Position numbers and translations under genes: made by a program. A stretch of 64,000 nucleotides of DNA from Candidatus Sulfotelmatobacter sp. (lineage in GTDB: Bacteria > Eisenbacteria > RBG-16-71-46): the NCBI GenBank assembly GCA_035498555.1, contig DATKAB010000045.1, positions 27,422 through 91,421 on the forward strand, read 5' to 3'. The notes under the pieces are model-generated. The model saw only the letters and a program-made list of their open reading frames with translations, did not search any database and was not told the DNA's origin. Shown piece by piece: positions 53,306 through 62,588 of this stretch. Numbering within the stretch: position 1 is the stretch's first letter; each line of letters opens with the position of its first letter.

Positions 53306-54118
53306 TTGCGGGCGATTCGTCTCGCCGTTCTCGGCGATCCACTCCTCTACACACGCTCTCCCGAGCTGCACCGTGCCGGGCTCGCGGCGCTCGGACTCGA
53401 GGGCGAGTCCTCGGCGATCCGGACCTCGGTCGATCGGCTTCCCGCGCGGCTCGACGAGCTTGAGGCGCATGGCTTCCGCGGCGTCAACCTCACCCATCCA
53501 CTGAAAGAGGCGGCGCTCGCGCAGGTCGGGCGCGCCTCGGCAAGCGCCACGAGAGCTCGCTCGGTCAACACCATCGGTTTTGCCGCCGGCGGTCGCTGGG
53601 GCGAGACCACCGATGGGGCGGGCTTCCTCGACCTGCTGCGGAACACGAGCCGCGAGCCGTCGCGCGAGCGGGTGGTGTTGTTCGGCTCGGGCGGCGCCTC
53701 GCGAAGCCTGGCGCTGGCCCTGCTCGAGGCGGGATGCGCGAGCGTCATGGTCGCGAGCCGCGATCCGGCCGGAGCCGCCGCGGCCTGGCGCGAGATTCAC
53801 GGCGCCTCGCTCGCGGGGCTCGAGACGCGCGAGCTGGCCGAGACGCTCGGGCGCGCGACGCTGATCGTCAACGGGACGCCGCGCTCTTCGGCGAGCGAGC
53901 CGGTGCCGGTCGAGCGATTGCCGCGCGCCGCGGTGCTCGTGGATCTCACCTACGGCGCCGCCCCACCCGGCTGGGTCACCGCGGCACGTTCGGCCGGACT
54001 TCGGGCCGAGGACGGCCTCGGCCTGCTGGTTCATCAGGCGCGACGCTCGCTGTCGTTGTGGTTGGAGCGCGACGTCCCGCTCGCCCCCCTGGCGCGTGCG
54101 GTAGGATGGGCGCCATGA
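53306..54118 (+). CDS. aroE: Shikimate dehydrogenase
   Basis: At 270 residues it has the substrate site GDPLLYTRSPELHRAG, the catalytic lysine in GVNLTHPLKEAAL, and Asp in TTDGAGFL. The nucleotide site is LFGSGGASRSLALAL, and NGTPRSS follows. It reduces 3-dehydroshikimate in the aromatic amino-acid pathway. The start is TTG at 53306, the only one near the N-terminal motif, one base after lgt. The stop overlaps comF (ATGA). Confidence 0.92.
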   Translation: MRAIRLAVLGDPLLYTRSPELHRAGLAALGLEGESSAIRTSVDRLPARLDELEAHGFRGVNLTHPLKEAALAQVGRASASATRARSVNTIGFAAGGRWGETTDGAGFLDLLRNTSREPSRERVVLFGSGGASRSLALALLEAGCASVMVASRDPAGAAAAWREIHGASLAGLETRELAETLGRATLIVNGTPRSSASEPVPVERLPRAAVLVDLTYGAAPPGWVTAARSAGLRAEDGLGLLVHQARRSLSLWLERDVPLAPLARAVGWAP

Positions 54119-54828
54119 CTCTGGGGGCATTCTCGGCCGCGCGGGAATCGAGCCGGGCGCTGGCGCGCGGGCTCTCCGACTTCCTTTGGCCGCAGCGCTG
54201 CGCGGGTTGTGGGGGCCAGGTCGGGACCCATCGGCTGCTGTGCGCTTCATGTCGGGTCAGGATTCCCGAGCTCTCGTTCGCGATTTGTGCCCGCTGCCTC
54301 GCCGCCGGCGAGAGCGAGCCGCTCTGCGCGCGTCACGCGCGGTATCAGGTCTGGCCGGCGTGGGTCTACGACGAGCGCTCGGCGCTGCTCATCGAGGCGC
54401 TGAAGTACGGCGGGCGGACGGATCTCGCGACCGCGCTGGCCCTCGAGCTGCGGCGGGCGATCCGCTCGATCGGCCACCTCGATCTGGTGATCCCGGTGCC
54501 GCTCCATCCCGCACGACTCCGCGAGCGCGGCTACAATCAGTCGCGCCTGCTCGCCGAAGCTCTGGCGCGCGAGGTGGGCGTCCCGCACCTGCCCGGCGCC
54601 CTGATCCGCCTGCGCGCGACCGCCGCCCAGGCGCGGCTCGGGCCCGCGGCGCGGCGCGCCAACGTGCGCGGCGCCTTCCGCGCCGCGACACCGCGCGCGC
54701 TCGAAGGCCGGCGCGTGCTGGTGGTGGACGACGTGCTCACCACCGGGGCCACCCTCGAGGCCTGCTTCGAAGCGTTGTCCGAGGCGGGAGCGCATCCGGT
54801 GGCGACGACGCTGGCCTGGGCTCAATAG
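54115..54828 (+). CDS. comF: ComF-family phosphoribosyltransferase-like protein
   Basis: At 237 residues it has an N-terminal zinc-ribbon part (CAGCGG, LCASCR, CARCLAAGE) and a C-terminal PRTase domain with IPVPLHPARLRERGYNQS and the PRPP motif VLVVDDVLTTGAT. ComF takes part in DNA uptake in competent bacteria; homologues are widespread also in bacteria not known to be competent. The ATG at 54115 overlaps the aroE stop, and an ATG three codons before is also possible. Confidence 0.92.
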   Translation: MTLGAFSAARESSRALARGLSDFLWPQRCAGCGGQVGTHRLLCASCRVRIPELSFAICARCLAAGESEPLCARHARYQVWPAWVYDERSALLIEALKYGGRTDLATALALELRRAIRSIGHLDLVIPVPLHPARLRERGYNQSRLLAEALAREVGVPHLPGALIRLRATAAQARLGPAARRANVRGAFRAATPRALEGRRVLVVDDVLTTGATLEACFEALSEAGAHPVATTLAWAQ

Positions 54829-54829
54829 C

Positions 54830-55504
54830 GTGACGCATCTTCACATTCCCGACGGGATTTTACCGCTCCGAATCTGGCTGCCGGGGCTGGCGCTGGCGCT
54901 GCTGGTGCTGGTGGTCAGCGCCTGGCTCACGCATCGCGAGACGCGGCCGAAGCTGGCCTTCCAGTCCTCGATCGGTGCGCTGATGCTGGCGGCGATGGCG
55001 ATCGAGCTGCCGCTCGGCCCGCTCGAATACCACTTGAGCCTGCTCGGACCGGTCGGAGTCCTGCTCGGGCCGGCCGCGGCGTTCCAGGTGGTGTTCGTGG
55101 TGAGCGCGATGCTCGCGCTGGTCGGACATGGCGGGCTGACGGTGGTGGGCTGGAACGCGCTGGTGCTGGGCGCCGGCGCCGGCATCGCGCGGCCGATCGC
55201 GCGCGCTCTCTCGGCGCGCTTCGATCCGGCGGTGTCGATGGCGGCGGCGACCGCCTGCGCCCAGGCGCTGTCCGGCGCGCTGTGGGTGGCGGTGATGCTG
55301 GGCGGACTCCGGCTCGTCTCGCGCGGCCGCTGGCTGCACGACACCGGGACGCCGGTGCTGGCGGCGCTGGCGGCGCCGCTGTGGGCGGCGGGCGTCGTGA
55401 TCGAGACGCTGGTCGCGCTCGGGCTCGGCCGCTTCCTGCAGCGCGTGCGTCCCGATCTGCTTCCCGGGCGGGCACCGCTTCCGGGCAAGGATCTGGCGCG
55501 ATGA
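54830..55504 (+). CDS. cbiM: Cobalt/nickel ECF transporter substrate-binding membrane protein (CbiM/NikM)
   Basis: At 224 residues it has about seven membrane helices and starts MTHLHIPDGILPL, the CbiM-family start whose residues bind the metal. VGVLLGPAAAFQVVFVVSAM and HGGLTVVGWNALVLGAGAG are the next conserved parts. It is the S component of an ECF uptake system for Co2+ or Ni2+. The start is GTG at 54830, one base after comF. CbiQ and CbiO follow; no CbiN or NikN was seen. Confidence 0.9.
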   Translation: MTHLHIPDGILPLRIWLPGLALALLVLVVSAWLTHRETRPKLAFQSSIGALMLAAMAIELPLGPLEYHLSLLGPVGVLLGPAAAFQVVFVVSAMLALVGHGGLTVVGWNALVLGAGAGIARPIARALSARFDPAVSMAAATACAQALSGALWVAVMLGGLRLVSRGRWLHDTGTPVLAALAAPLWAAGVVIETLVALGLGRFLQRVRPDLLPGRAPLPGKDLAR

Positions 55505-56217
55505 ACGCGCTCTCGAGCATGGATCTGATCGCGACCGCGGGCCGCACGCCGTGGCATCGCGCCAGCGCCCTGTCGAAGATCGCGCTCGCGCTGCTGATCC
55601 TGCTGCTGGCGGTCTTCACGCCGTCGCTCTCGCTGCTCGGCGTGTTGTTTGGGGTGGCGGTGCTGCTGGCGTTGTCGGCGCGTGTGCCGGTTCGCCTCCT
55701 GCTCACCGCGATGGCCTATCCGGTGGCATTCGCGCTGCTGTTCGTGCTGGCACGCTGGGACGGCACCTGGATCACGCCTGCCCGCATCCTCCTGCGTCCG
55801 CTCACCTGCTGCGTGGCGGTGATCTGGCTGATGGGCTCGACACCGTACCCCGATGTGTTCGCGCCGCTCTCGCGCGTGCTGCCGCGCGCCGTCGGCGACG
55901 GCTTGTTCCTCACTTATCGCGCGCTGTTCGACTTGATCGATCGCTCGGGGCGGCTGTGGCGCGCGATCCGCCTGCGCGGCGGCGCCGAGGGCTCGGCCCG
56001 GCGCCGCCTGTCGCTGGCCGGCGAGGGACTCGGGACGCTGGTGCTCTACGGCTTCGAGCGGAGCCAGCGCTTCTACGCCACCATGCAGCTGCGCGGTCAC
56101 TCCGGTCGGATCTGCGGCTGCCGCCACTACGCCGACGTGACCCCCGCCGACCTGCTGACGCTGGCGGCGGCGGTCGGCGTCATACTCGCCGCCGTGACGC
56201 TGTGGGGCCGCCCGTGA
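55501..56217 (+). CDS. cbiQ: ECF transporter transmembrane component (CbiQ/EcfT)
   Basis: At 238 residues it has about five membrane helices and the coupling-helix motif YRALFDLIDRSGRLWRAIRL, followed by RGG, that grips the ATPase. It joins CbiM to CbiO. It is coupled on both sides by 4-base overlaps. No separate second ATPase gene is seen, so CbiO probably works as a homodimer. Confidence 0.9.
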   Translation: MNALSSMDLIATAGRTPWHRASALSKIALALLILLLAVFTPSLSLLGVLFGVAVLLALSARVPVRLLLTAMAYPVAFALLFVLARWDGTWITPARILLRPLTCCVAVIWLMGSTPYPDVFAPLSRVLPRAVGDGLFLTYRALFDLIDRSGRLWRAIRLRGGAEGSARRRLSLAGEGLGTLVLYGFERSQRFYATMQLRGHSGRICGCRHYADVTPADLLTLAAAVGVILAAVTLWGRP

Positions 56218-57107
56218 GCGAGAACGCGGTCCGCGTCTCCTGCGTCCGGCACACCTATCCCGATCGCACCACGGTGCATTTGTGCGGCCTCGACTTCGTA
56301 GTCGAGCGCGGCCAGCGCGTGGTGATCCTCGGCCCCAATGGCTGCGGCAAGACCACGCTGCTGTTCCACATTCTCGGGCTGCTCGAGCCCCAGGAGGGCG
56401 AAGTCCAGGTGCTGGGCGTGAATCCGGCCCGCGAGTTCCAGAAGATTCGCGAGCGCGTCGGCGTGCTCATGCAGAATGTCGAAGAGCAGATCATCGCGCC
56501 GACGGTGTGGGACGACGTGTCCTACTCGCCGAGGAGCTACGGCTACGGCGACGCCGAGGTGGAGCGGCGCGTGAGCGCCGCGCTCGAGCAGGTTGGAATC
56601 GCCCACCTGCGCCACAAGGTCTGTCACTATCTCTCGGGGGGCGAGAAGCGCAAGGTGGCGCTGGCGGGCGCGCTGGTGCTCGATCCCGAGCTGCTGGTGC
56701 TGGACGAGCCGTTCGAGGGGCTCGACCCCTCGTCGCGCAGCGATCTGGTGGCGCTGCTCAATCGCCTGCACGCCGAGCGGGGGGTGACCCTGGTGATCGC
56801 CACTCACGACGTCAACGTGGTGCCGGCGATGGCCGACCAGGTCTACGTGCTGCTGCGCGGCGGCGAGATCGTGGCGCAGGGGGCGCCGCGCGAGGTCTTC
56901 CGCGACCCCGAGATGCTGCGTCGCAGCAACATCGAGCCGCCGGTGCTGGCCGAGCTGTTCCAGCGACTCGAGGCGCAGGGCATTGCGCTCGGCCGGCCGC
57001 TCACCGTCGAGGAAGCGGCGAGGAGCCTGGTGGAGTGGGGGGCGCAGGCGAGCGTGCGCGTGCCCGCCGCTCCCGCCCCGCCGCCCGAGACGGCGCGGCT
57101 GTCATGA
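56214..57107 (+). CDS. cbiO: ECF transporter ATPase (CbiO)
   Basis: At 297 residues it has Walker A GPNGCGKTT, Q-loop VLMQNVEEQIIAPTVWDDV, signature LSGGEKRKVALAGAL, Walker B LLVLDEPFEGLD and the H-loop ATHD. The C-terminal 60 or so residues extend beyond the ABC core and end in a Pro/Ala-rich tail. It powers Co2+/Ni2+ uptake through CbiM and CbiQ. The start is GTG at 56214 (GTGA overlap). Confidence 0.93.
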   Translation: MSENAVRVSCVRHTYPDRTTVHLCGLDFVVERGQRVVILGPNGCGKTTLLFHILGLLEPQEGEVQVLGVNPAREFQKIRERVGVLMQNVEEQIIAPTVWDDVSYSPRSYGYGDAEVERRVSAALEQVGIAHLRHKVCHYLSGGEKRKVALAGALVLDPELLVLDEPFEGLDPSSRSDLVALLNRLHAERGVTLVIATHDVNVVPAMADQVYVLLRGGEIVAQGAPREVFRDPEMLRRSNIEPPVLAELFQRLEAQGIALGRPLTVEEAARSLVEWGAQASVRVPAAPAPPPETARLS

Positions 57108-58471
57108 CCGGCGATCTGTTCGGCGAGCGGCCGCCGGGGCGGCGGCCCAGCTCCCGCGAGCCGGCCTCGGGCGCCGCCGGCGGCCCGCTCGCCGATCGCA
57201 TGCGCCCGAGGAGCTTCGACGAGCTGGTCGGCCAGTCGGAGATCCTCCAACCGGGAAGCCCGCTCGCGCTGATGCGCGACGGCCGTCACCTGAGCTCGGT
57301 GATCCTGTGGGGGCCGCCCGGCACCGGCAAGACCACCATCGCGCGGCTGCTCGCGAGCGTCGCCGGCGTGCCGTTCGTGGCTTTCAGCGCGGTGCTGTCG
57401 GGGGTCAAGGAGGTCAAGGAGACGCTCGCGGAAGCGGCGCGCGAGCGCCAGCGGACCGGCAAGCCCACCCTGATGTTCGTGGACGAAATTCACCGCTTCA
57501 ACAAGGCCCAGCAAGACGCGTTTCTCGCCCACGTCGAGAAGGGCGACATCGTGTTGATCGGCGCCACCACCGAGAATCCCTCGTTCGAGGTGAACTCGGC
57601 GCTGCTCTCGCGCGCGCGCGTGGTGGTGCTGAAGGAGCTGTCCCCGGCGGATCTGCGCGCGGTGCTCGAGCGGGCGCTCGGGGATCCCGAGCGCGGCTAC
57701 GGTGGAAAGCTGGCGGTGGACGACGACGCCCTCCAGCTGATGGCGGCCGCGGCCGACGGTGACGCGCGCCGCGCGCTCAACACGCTCGAGATCGCCGCGG
57801 CGGCGGCGCGCGGCAAGTCGCTCACCGTCGCGCACGTGCGCCAGGCCCTGGCGCGTCGGCATCTGCGCTACGACCGCGCCGGGGAAGAGCACTACAACCT
57901 GATCTCGGCGCTGCACAAGTCGCTGCGCGACTCCGACCCGCACGCCGGGCTCTACTGGCTGGCGCGCATGTTCGCGGCCGGCGAGGATCCGCTCTACGTC
58001 GCGCGCCGGCTGGTGCGCTTCGCGAGTGAAGACGTCGGCAACGCCGATCCGCAGTCGCTCCCGCTCGCGGTGGCCGCGTTTCAGGCCTATCACCAGCTCG
58101 GCAGCCCCGAGGGCGAGCTGGCGATCGCGCAGTGCTGCGTCTACCTGGCCACCGCGCCGAAGAGCAACGCGGTCTACCGCGGGTTCGGCGCCGCGATCGA
58201 CGAGGTGGGGAAGAGCGGCAGCCTGCCGCCGCCGCTGGTGATCCGAAACGCGCCGACGCGGCTCATGAAGGAGCTGGGTTATGGCGCCGGCTATCAGTAC
58301 GCCCACGACGAAGCGGGCGGCATCGCCGATCAGCAGCACCTGCCCGATGAGCTCACGGGCCGGCGCTTCTACGAGCCGACCGACAGCGGCCACGAAGCCG
58401 AGGTGCGGAAGCGCATGGCCGAATGGGAGCGGCTGATCGCCGCGAAGCGCGGGCCGCGCAAGCCGCCCTAA
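57104..58471 (+). CDS. rarA: Replication-associated recombination ATPase RarA (MgsA)
   Basis: At 455 residues it has [16 protein letters not shown], Walker [10 protein letters not shown], Walker [21 protein letters not shown] and the sensor segment [18 protein letters not shown], all typical of RarA/WRNIP1. It acts at stalled replication forks. It is the last gene of the 11.5-kb operon that starts with mreB, coupled to cbiO by ATGA. Confidence 0.95.
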   Translation: MTGDLFGERPPGRRPSSREPASGAAGGPLADRMRPRSFDELVGQSEILQPGSPLALMRDGRHLSSVILWGPPGTGKTTIARLLASVAGVPFVAFSAVLSGVKEVKETLAEAARERQRTGKPTLMFVDEIHRFNKAQQDAFLAHVEKGDIVLIGATTENPSFEVNSALLSRARVVVLKELSPADLRAVLERALGDPERGYGGKLAVDDDALQLMAAAADGDARRALNTLEIAAAAARGKSLTVAHVRQALARRHLRYDRAGEEHYNLISALHKSLRDSDPHAGLYWLARMFAAGEDPLYVARRLVRFASEDVGNADPQSLPLAVAAFQAYHQLGSPEGELAIAQCCVYLATAPKSNAVYRGFGAAIDEVGKSGSLPPPLVIRNAPTRLMKELGYGAGYQYAHDEAGGIADQQHLPDELTGRRFYEPTDSGHEAEVRKRMAEWERLIAAKRGPRKPP

Positions 58472-58495
58472 TCGGCGCCGACGACGTCAGCCGGA

Positions 58496-59287
58496 TCAGG
58501 CGTCGCGCCGCCAGACCATGAAGAAGAACTGGCTCACGTAGCGGAACGGCCACAGTCGCGCCAGCTCGAACTGCGCGCGGTTGAGCGCGGCGAAGAAAGG
58601 CGCTCGATGCAGCCAGCGGAGCGAGGTCGCATCGAAGATCAGGTTGGTGCCGCTGACCCGCACCAGCCGGAGCGGCGGCCCTCCCAGGAGCCGAAGTGCC
58701 TTCCACGAGGGATAACGCAGGTGATCCTCGAACACCGGATCCTGCCGGCCGGTGAGGCGGTACTTGATCGCCGCCTTGATGAAGGGCAGCGAGCAGGCGT
58801 TGGGCATGGTGACGACCGCGATCCCGCCCGGCGCCAGGCACGAGCGAAGATTCGCGACCACCTGCTCGGGCCGCGAAGTGTGCTCGATCACCTCGGTGCA
58901 CAGCACGAGGTCGTAGCGCGGCGCCGGGTCGAGCTCTTCGGCGTTCTGCACGCGGAAGCGGATGCTGCGGCCGTCCCACTCGCGCTCGAATCGCGCCCGC
59001 GCCCGCGCCACCAGCTCGGGCTCCAGATCGATGCCCTCGACGCGGCGGTAGCCGAAATCGGAGAGGATCTGCGAGTAGCCCCCGGCGTTACAGCCGATGT
59101 CGAGCGCGGCCTCGCGCCGCGCGAGGAGGCCGTCGCGGTCCAGCTCCGCCATCAGGCGCACGAACAGATTGAGCCGCGCGCGATGGAGGATGCGGGTCTC
59201 GAGGTCGCCCGAGTAGTCGTAGAGCCGGTTCAGCTCCTGCTGGAGCGGATCGTTGGGATCGTCGTCGAAAGCGGGGTGATAGAACAT
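58496..59287 (-). CDS. SAM-dependent methyltransferase (class I, type 11/UbiG-like)
   Basis: At 263 residues it has motif I ALDIGCNAGGYSQIL, the acidic residue at GIDLEPELV, and the type-11 motif DLVLCTEVIEHTSRPEQVVA. GGIAVVTMPNACSLPFIKAA follows. It adds a methyl group to an unknown acceptor. The C-terminal part (YVSQFFFMVWRRDA) fits membrane contact, as in lipid- or glycan-linked enzymes. The ATG at 59287 is chosen because the open frame beyond it runs over the divergent mrp gene. Its stop faces rarA. Confidence 0.85.
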   Translation of the reverse strand: MFYHPAFDDDPNDPLQQELNRLYDYSGDLETRILHRARLNLFVRLMAELDRDGLLARREAALDIGCNAGGYSQILSDFGYRRVEGIDLEPELVARARARFEREWDGRSIRFRVQNAEELDPAPRYDLVLCTEVIEHTSRPEQVVANLRSCLAPGGIAVVTMPNACSLPFIKAAIKYRLTGRQDPVFEDHLRYPSWKALRLLGGPPLRLVRVSGTNLIFDATSLRWLHRAPFFAALNRAQFELARLWPFRYVSQFFFMVWRRDA

Positions 59288-59339
59288 TCCGGTGAATGGA
59301 ATTCGGTCCAAGGTCAGGCACTCGACAACTCGCGACCCG

Positions 59340-59368
59340 TTGACTCCCCTGCAAGGCCTCCGTACTCT
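59340..59368 (+). promoter_or_regulatory. Sigma-70 promoter of the mrp-cysteine desulfurase-pdxST operon
   Basis: TTGACT (59340-59345) and TACTCT (59363-59368) with a 17-base spacer, 54 bases before mrp. The divergent methyltransferase gene has no equally clear promoter. Confidence 0.65.
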
Positions 59369-59422
59369 AACCTGTTCGCCGGTGGGATTCCGGCCCACCC
59401 CGCTCGAACGACGAGAGAATCC

Positions 59423-60484
59423 ATGCCCGTTCTGACCCAGGATGCCGTTCTCGAAGCCCTGCGCACCGTACAGGATCCCGATCTGCATCGAGATCTGGTG
59501 ACGCTCGGCATGATCGAGGGCCTCGAGGTCGAGGAGGGCCGGGTGCGATTCACCCTGGTGCTCACCACCGCCGCCTGCCCGCTCAAGGAGCAGCTCGAGG
59601 CCGACTGCAAGCGCGCGCTGACCGGCGTGGAAGGAATTCACGAGGTCGAGATCCGCACCACCTCGCGCATGCGCAAGCCCAAGGATCCGACCGCGGACCG
59701 CCGCGCCCTTCCCGGCGTGGCCCAGGTGCTGGCGATCGGGAGCGGCAAGGGCGGTGTCGGCAAGTCCACGGTTTCGGCGAACCTGGCGATCGCGCTGGCG
59801 CAATCGGGGGCGAGGGTCGGACTGCTCGACGGCGACATCTACGGCCCCAACCTGCCGCGCATGCTGGGCGTGCGCCGGCAGCCCTCGCAGCGTGACGGCA
59901 AGATCCTGCCCGTCGAGGCCTGTGGCATCCACTTCATGTCGATGGGACTGTTGGTGGATCAGGGCGAAGCGGTGGTGTGGCGAGGTCCGATGCTGCACGG
60001 CGCGGTCAAGAGCTTCCTCCACGACGTGGACTGGGGAGACCTCGACTACCTGCTGGTCGACCTTCCGCCCGGCACCGGCGACGTCCAGCTCTCGCTCATC
60101 CAGCAGACCTTCGTGGCCGGCGCCGTGGTGGTGACGACGCCCTCCACGGTGGCGATGGAGGACGCGGTCAAGGCGGTGTCCATGTTCGGAAAGCTCCAGG
60201 TGCCGGTGCTGGGCGTGGTCGAGAACATGAGCGGCTTCGTCTGCCCGAATTGCGGCACCCGCCACGAGATCTTCAACAGCGGCTCGCCCGAAGAGCGAGC
60301 GCGGGCCATGGGGCTCCCGTTCCTCGGCGCGATCCCACTACATCCCGAGGTGCGCGAGGGCGGCGACGAAGGCCATCCGGTGGTGCTCTCGCATCCAGAC
60401 GGCCCGCTGGCGCGCGCCTTCCGCGACATCGCGGGAACACTCGCGCGCCGCGTCTCGATCCAGACCGTGGGAACGGGATCGTGA
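59423..60484 (+). CDS. mrp: Mrp/ApbC-type iron-sulfur cluster carrier ATPase
   Basis: At 353 residues it has an N-terminal MIP18/DUF59 domain (VQDPDLHRDLVTLGMIEGLE), the deviant Walker A GSGKGGVGKST, and the cluster-binding FVCPNCGTRH (CxxC). It holds and passes on Fe-S clusters as a dimer. The next gene, overlapping by 4 bases, is a cysteine desulfurase, which supplies the sulfur; this supports the role. Confidence 0.95.
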   Translation: MPVLTQDAVLEALRTVQDPDLHRDLVTLGMIEGLEVEEGRVRFTLVLTTAACPLKEQLEADCKRALTGVEGIHEVEIRTTSRMRKPKDPTADRRALPGVAQVLAIGSGKGGVGKSTVSANLAIALAQSGARVGLLDGDIYGPNLPRMLGVRRQPSQRDGKILPVEACGIHFMSMGLLVDQGEAVVWRGPMLHGAVKSFLHDVDWGDLDYLLVDLPPGTGDVQLSLIQQTFVAGAVVVTTPSTVAMEDAVKAVSMFGKLQVPVLGVVENMSGFVCPNCGTRHEIFNSGSPEERARAMGLPFLGAIPLHPEVREGGDEGHPVVLSHPDGPLARAFRDIAGTLARRVSIQTVGTGS

Positions 60485-61659
60485 GCGCGCGCGAGGTGTA
60501 CGCCGACTACGCGGCGACCACGCGCACCGCGCCCGAGGTGCTCGACGCCATGCGGCCCTGGTTCGAGGCGGGCTTCGGCAACCCTTCGTCGGTCCATCGG
60601 CGCGGCGAGGCGGCGCGCGAGGCGATCGAGGCGGCTCGCCGTCAGGTGGCGGGGCTGATCGGCGCCAGCCCTGAGGAAATCGTGTTCACGGCGAGCGGCT
60701 CGGAGGCCAACAATCTCGCGCTGCAGGGCGTGCTCGGCTCGGCGCGCGGCGAGCGGCGGCGCCTGGTGACCTCGGCGATCGAGCATCCCTCGGTGCTCGA
60801 AACCGCGCGCGCGCTCGAATCGCGCGGCACGCCGGTGACGATCGTTCCGGTGGACGAGCGCGGCCGCGTGCGTCTCGATCGGCTCGCGGCCTCGCTCGGC
60901 CCCGACGTGGCGCTGGTCTCGGTGATGTGGGCGAACAACGAGGTGGGTACGCTGCAGCCGGTGGAGGAGATCGCCGAGCTGGCCCGTGGCGCCGGCGCGC
61001 GCTTCCACACCGACGCCGTACAGGCGGCGGGCAAGCTGACGATCAATGTCGAGACGCTGGGCGTGGACCTGCTCTCGCTCGCGGGGCACAAGTTCGAGGG
61101 TCCGCCGGGCGCGGCGGCCCTCTACGTGCGCCGTCGCACGCGACTCATCCCGCTGATCCACGGCGGGCACCAGGAACGCTCGCGTCGGGCCGGCACCGAG
61201 AACCTTCCCGCGATCGTCGGGCTGGGGGTCGCCGCCGAGCGCGCGGCGCGCCAGATGGCGAGCGGCGAGCCCGAGCGCGTGCGCGCGCTGGCCGATCAGC
61301 TGCTCGACGGGCTGCTCCAGCGGATTCCCGGGGCGGTCCTCAACGGCCCGCGCGAGAGCCGCGCGCCGGGGATCGTCAATCTGCGCTTCCCGGGAGTGGA
61401 CGGCGAGGCGCTGCTTCACGCGCTCGACGAGCAGGGCGTCACGGTCTCGACCGGCTCCGCGTGCAGCGCCGCCTCGCCGGGACCGTCCCACGTCCTGATC
61501 GCGATGGGGCTCACTCCCGAGCAGGCCCACGCCAGCGTGAGATTCTCGCTGGGCCCGGGCAGCATCGAATCCGATGTTCAGCACATCCTGGCGGTGACCC
61601 CGCCGGCCATCGAGCGGCTGCGGGCGCTGGCGGATTCGCCGGCGCGGCGCAGCGCATAG
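60481..61659 (+). CDS. Cysteine desulfurase (NifS/IscS family)
   Basis: At 392 residues it is a PLP enzyme: YADYAATTRTAPEVLDAM, GSEANNLALQ, HTDAVQAAGK, the PLP lysine in LAGHKFEGPPGAAALYV, and the active cysteine in STGSACSAASPGPSHVL. It takes sulfur from cysteine for Fe-S clusters or tRNA thiolation. No iscU is beside it. The start is GTG at 60481 (GTGA overlap with mrp). Confidence 0.94.
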   Translation: MSAREVYADYAATTRTAPEVLDAMRPWFEAGFGNPSSVHRRGEAAREAIEAARRQVAGLIGASPEEIVFTASGSEANNLALQGVLGSARGERRRLVTSAIEHPSVLETARALESRGTPVTIVPVDERGRVRLDRLAASLGPDVALVSVMWANNEVGTLQPVEEIAELARGAGARFHTDAVQAAGKLTINVETLGVDLLSLAGHKFEGPPGAAALYVRRRTRLIPLIHGGHQERSRRAGTENLPAIVGLGVAAERAARQMASGEPERVRALADQLLDGLLQRIPGAVLNGPRESRAPGIVNLRFPGVDGEALLHALDEQGVTVSTGSACSAASPGPSHVLIAMGLTPEQAHASVRFSLGPGSIESDVQHILAVTPPAIERLRALADSPARRSA

Positions 61660-61668
61660 GAGAACGCC

Positions 61669-62586
61669 ATGGCGAATCAGCAGGAGCAATTCCGGCTCAA
61701 GGTCGGACTCGCCGAGATGCTCAAGGGCGGCGTCATCATGGACGTGATGACACCCGATCAGGCGCGGATCGCCGAGGAAGCCGGCGCGGCCGCGGTGATG
61801 GCGCTCGAGCGCATCCCGGCGCGGATCCGCCGCGAGGGCGGGGTGGCACGGATGTCCGACCCCAAGATGATCAAGGAGATCGAATCGGCGGTCTCGATAC
61901 CGGTCATGGCCAAGTGCCGTATCGGCCACATCGCCGAGGCGCAGATCCTCGAAGCGCTCGGCATCGACTTCATCGACGAGAGTGAAGTGCTGACCCCCGC
62001 CGACGAGGAGCACCACATCTGGAAGCACGAGTTCAAGGTGCCGTTCGTGTGCGGATGCCGCGACCTGGGGGAAGCCCTGCGCCGGATCGGCGAGGGCGCC
62101 GCGATGATCCGCACCAAGGGCGAGGCCGGCACCGGCAACGTGGTCGAAGCGGTGCGCCACATGCGCGCCGTGCAAAAGGGGATCAAGCGGCTCACCCTGC
62201 TCCGGGAAGACGAGCTGATGGCCGAATCGAAGACCCTCGGCGCGCCATTCGAAGTCGTGCAGCAGGTGGCGCGCACCGGCAAACTGCCCGTGCCGAACTT
62301 CGCCGCCGGCGGCGTGGCGACGCCGGCCGACGCGGCGCTGATGGTGCAGCTCGGTGCCGAGGCGGTGTTCGTGGGCTCGGGCATCTTCGAAGTCTCGCAG
62401 GACAAGAAGCCCGACCAGGCGCGCGCCGATCAGCTGCGCATGGCGGAGGCGGTGGTGCAGGCCGTGACCCACTACAATCGGCCCGAGCTGCTCGCCAAGC
62501 TCTCGGAAGGGCTACCGGAGCCGATGCGCGGCGTCTCGCTCGAGGGGCTCCCCGAAGAGCAGCAGCTGGCCCGCCGCGGATGGTGA
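61669..62586 (+). CDS. pdxS: Pyridoxal 5'-phosphate synthase, synthase subunit PdxS
   Basis: At 305 residues it has [56 protein letters not shown] and [16 protein letters not shown], which hold the catalytic lysines and phosphate sites. It makes PLP from ribose 5-phosphate, glyceraldehyde 3-phosphate and ammonia from PdxT. PLP is the cofactor of the cysteine desulfurase just before it. Confidence 0.97.
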   Translation: MANQQEQFRLKVGLAEMLKGGVIMDVMTPDQARIAEEAGAAAVMALERIPARIRREGGVARMSDPKMIKEIESAVSIPVMAKCRIGHIAEAQILEALGIDFIDESEVLTPADEEHHIWKHEFKVPFVCGCRDLGEALRRIGEGAAMIRTKGEAGTGNVVEAVRHMRAVQKGIKRLTLLREDELMAESKTLGAPFEVVQQVARTGKLPVPNFAAGGVATPADAALMVQLGAEAVFVGSGIFEVSQDKKPDQARADQLRMAEAVVQAVTHYNRPELLAKLSEGLPEPMRGVSLEGLPEEQQLARRGW

Positions 62587-62588
62587 GC

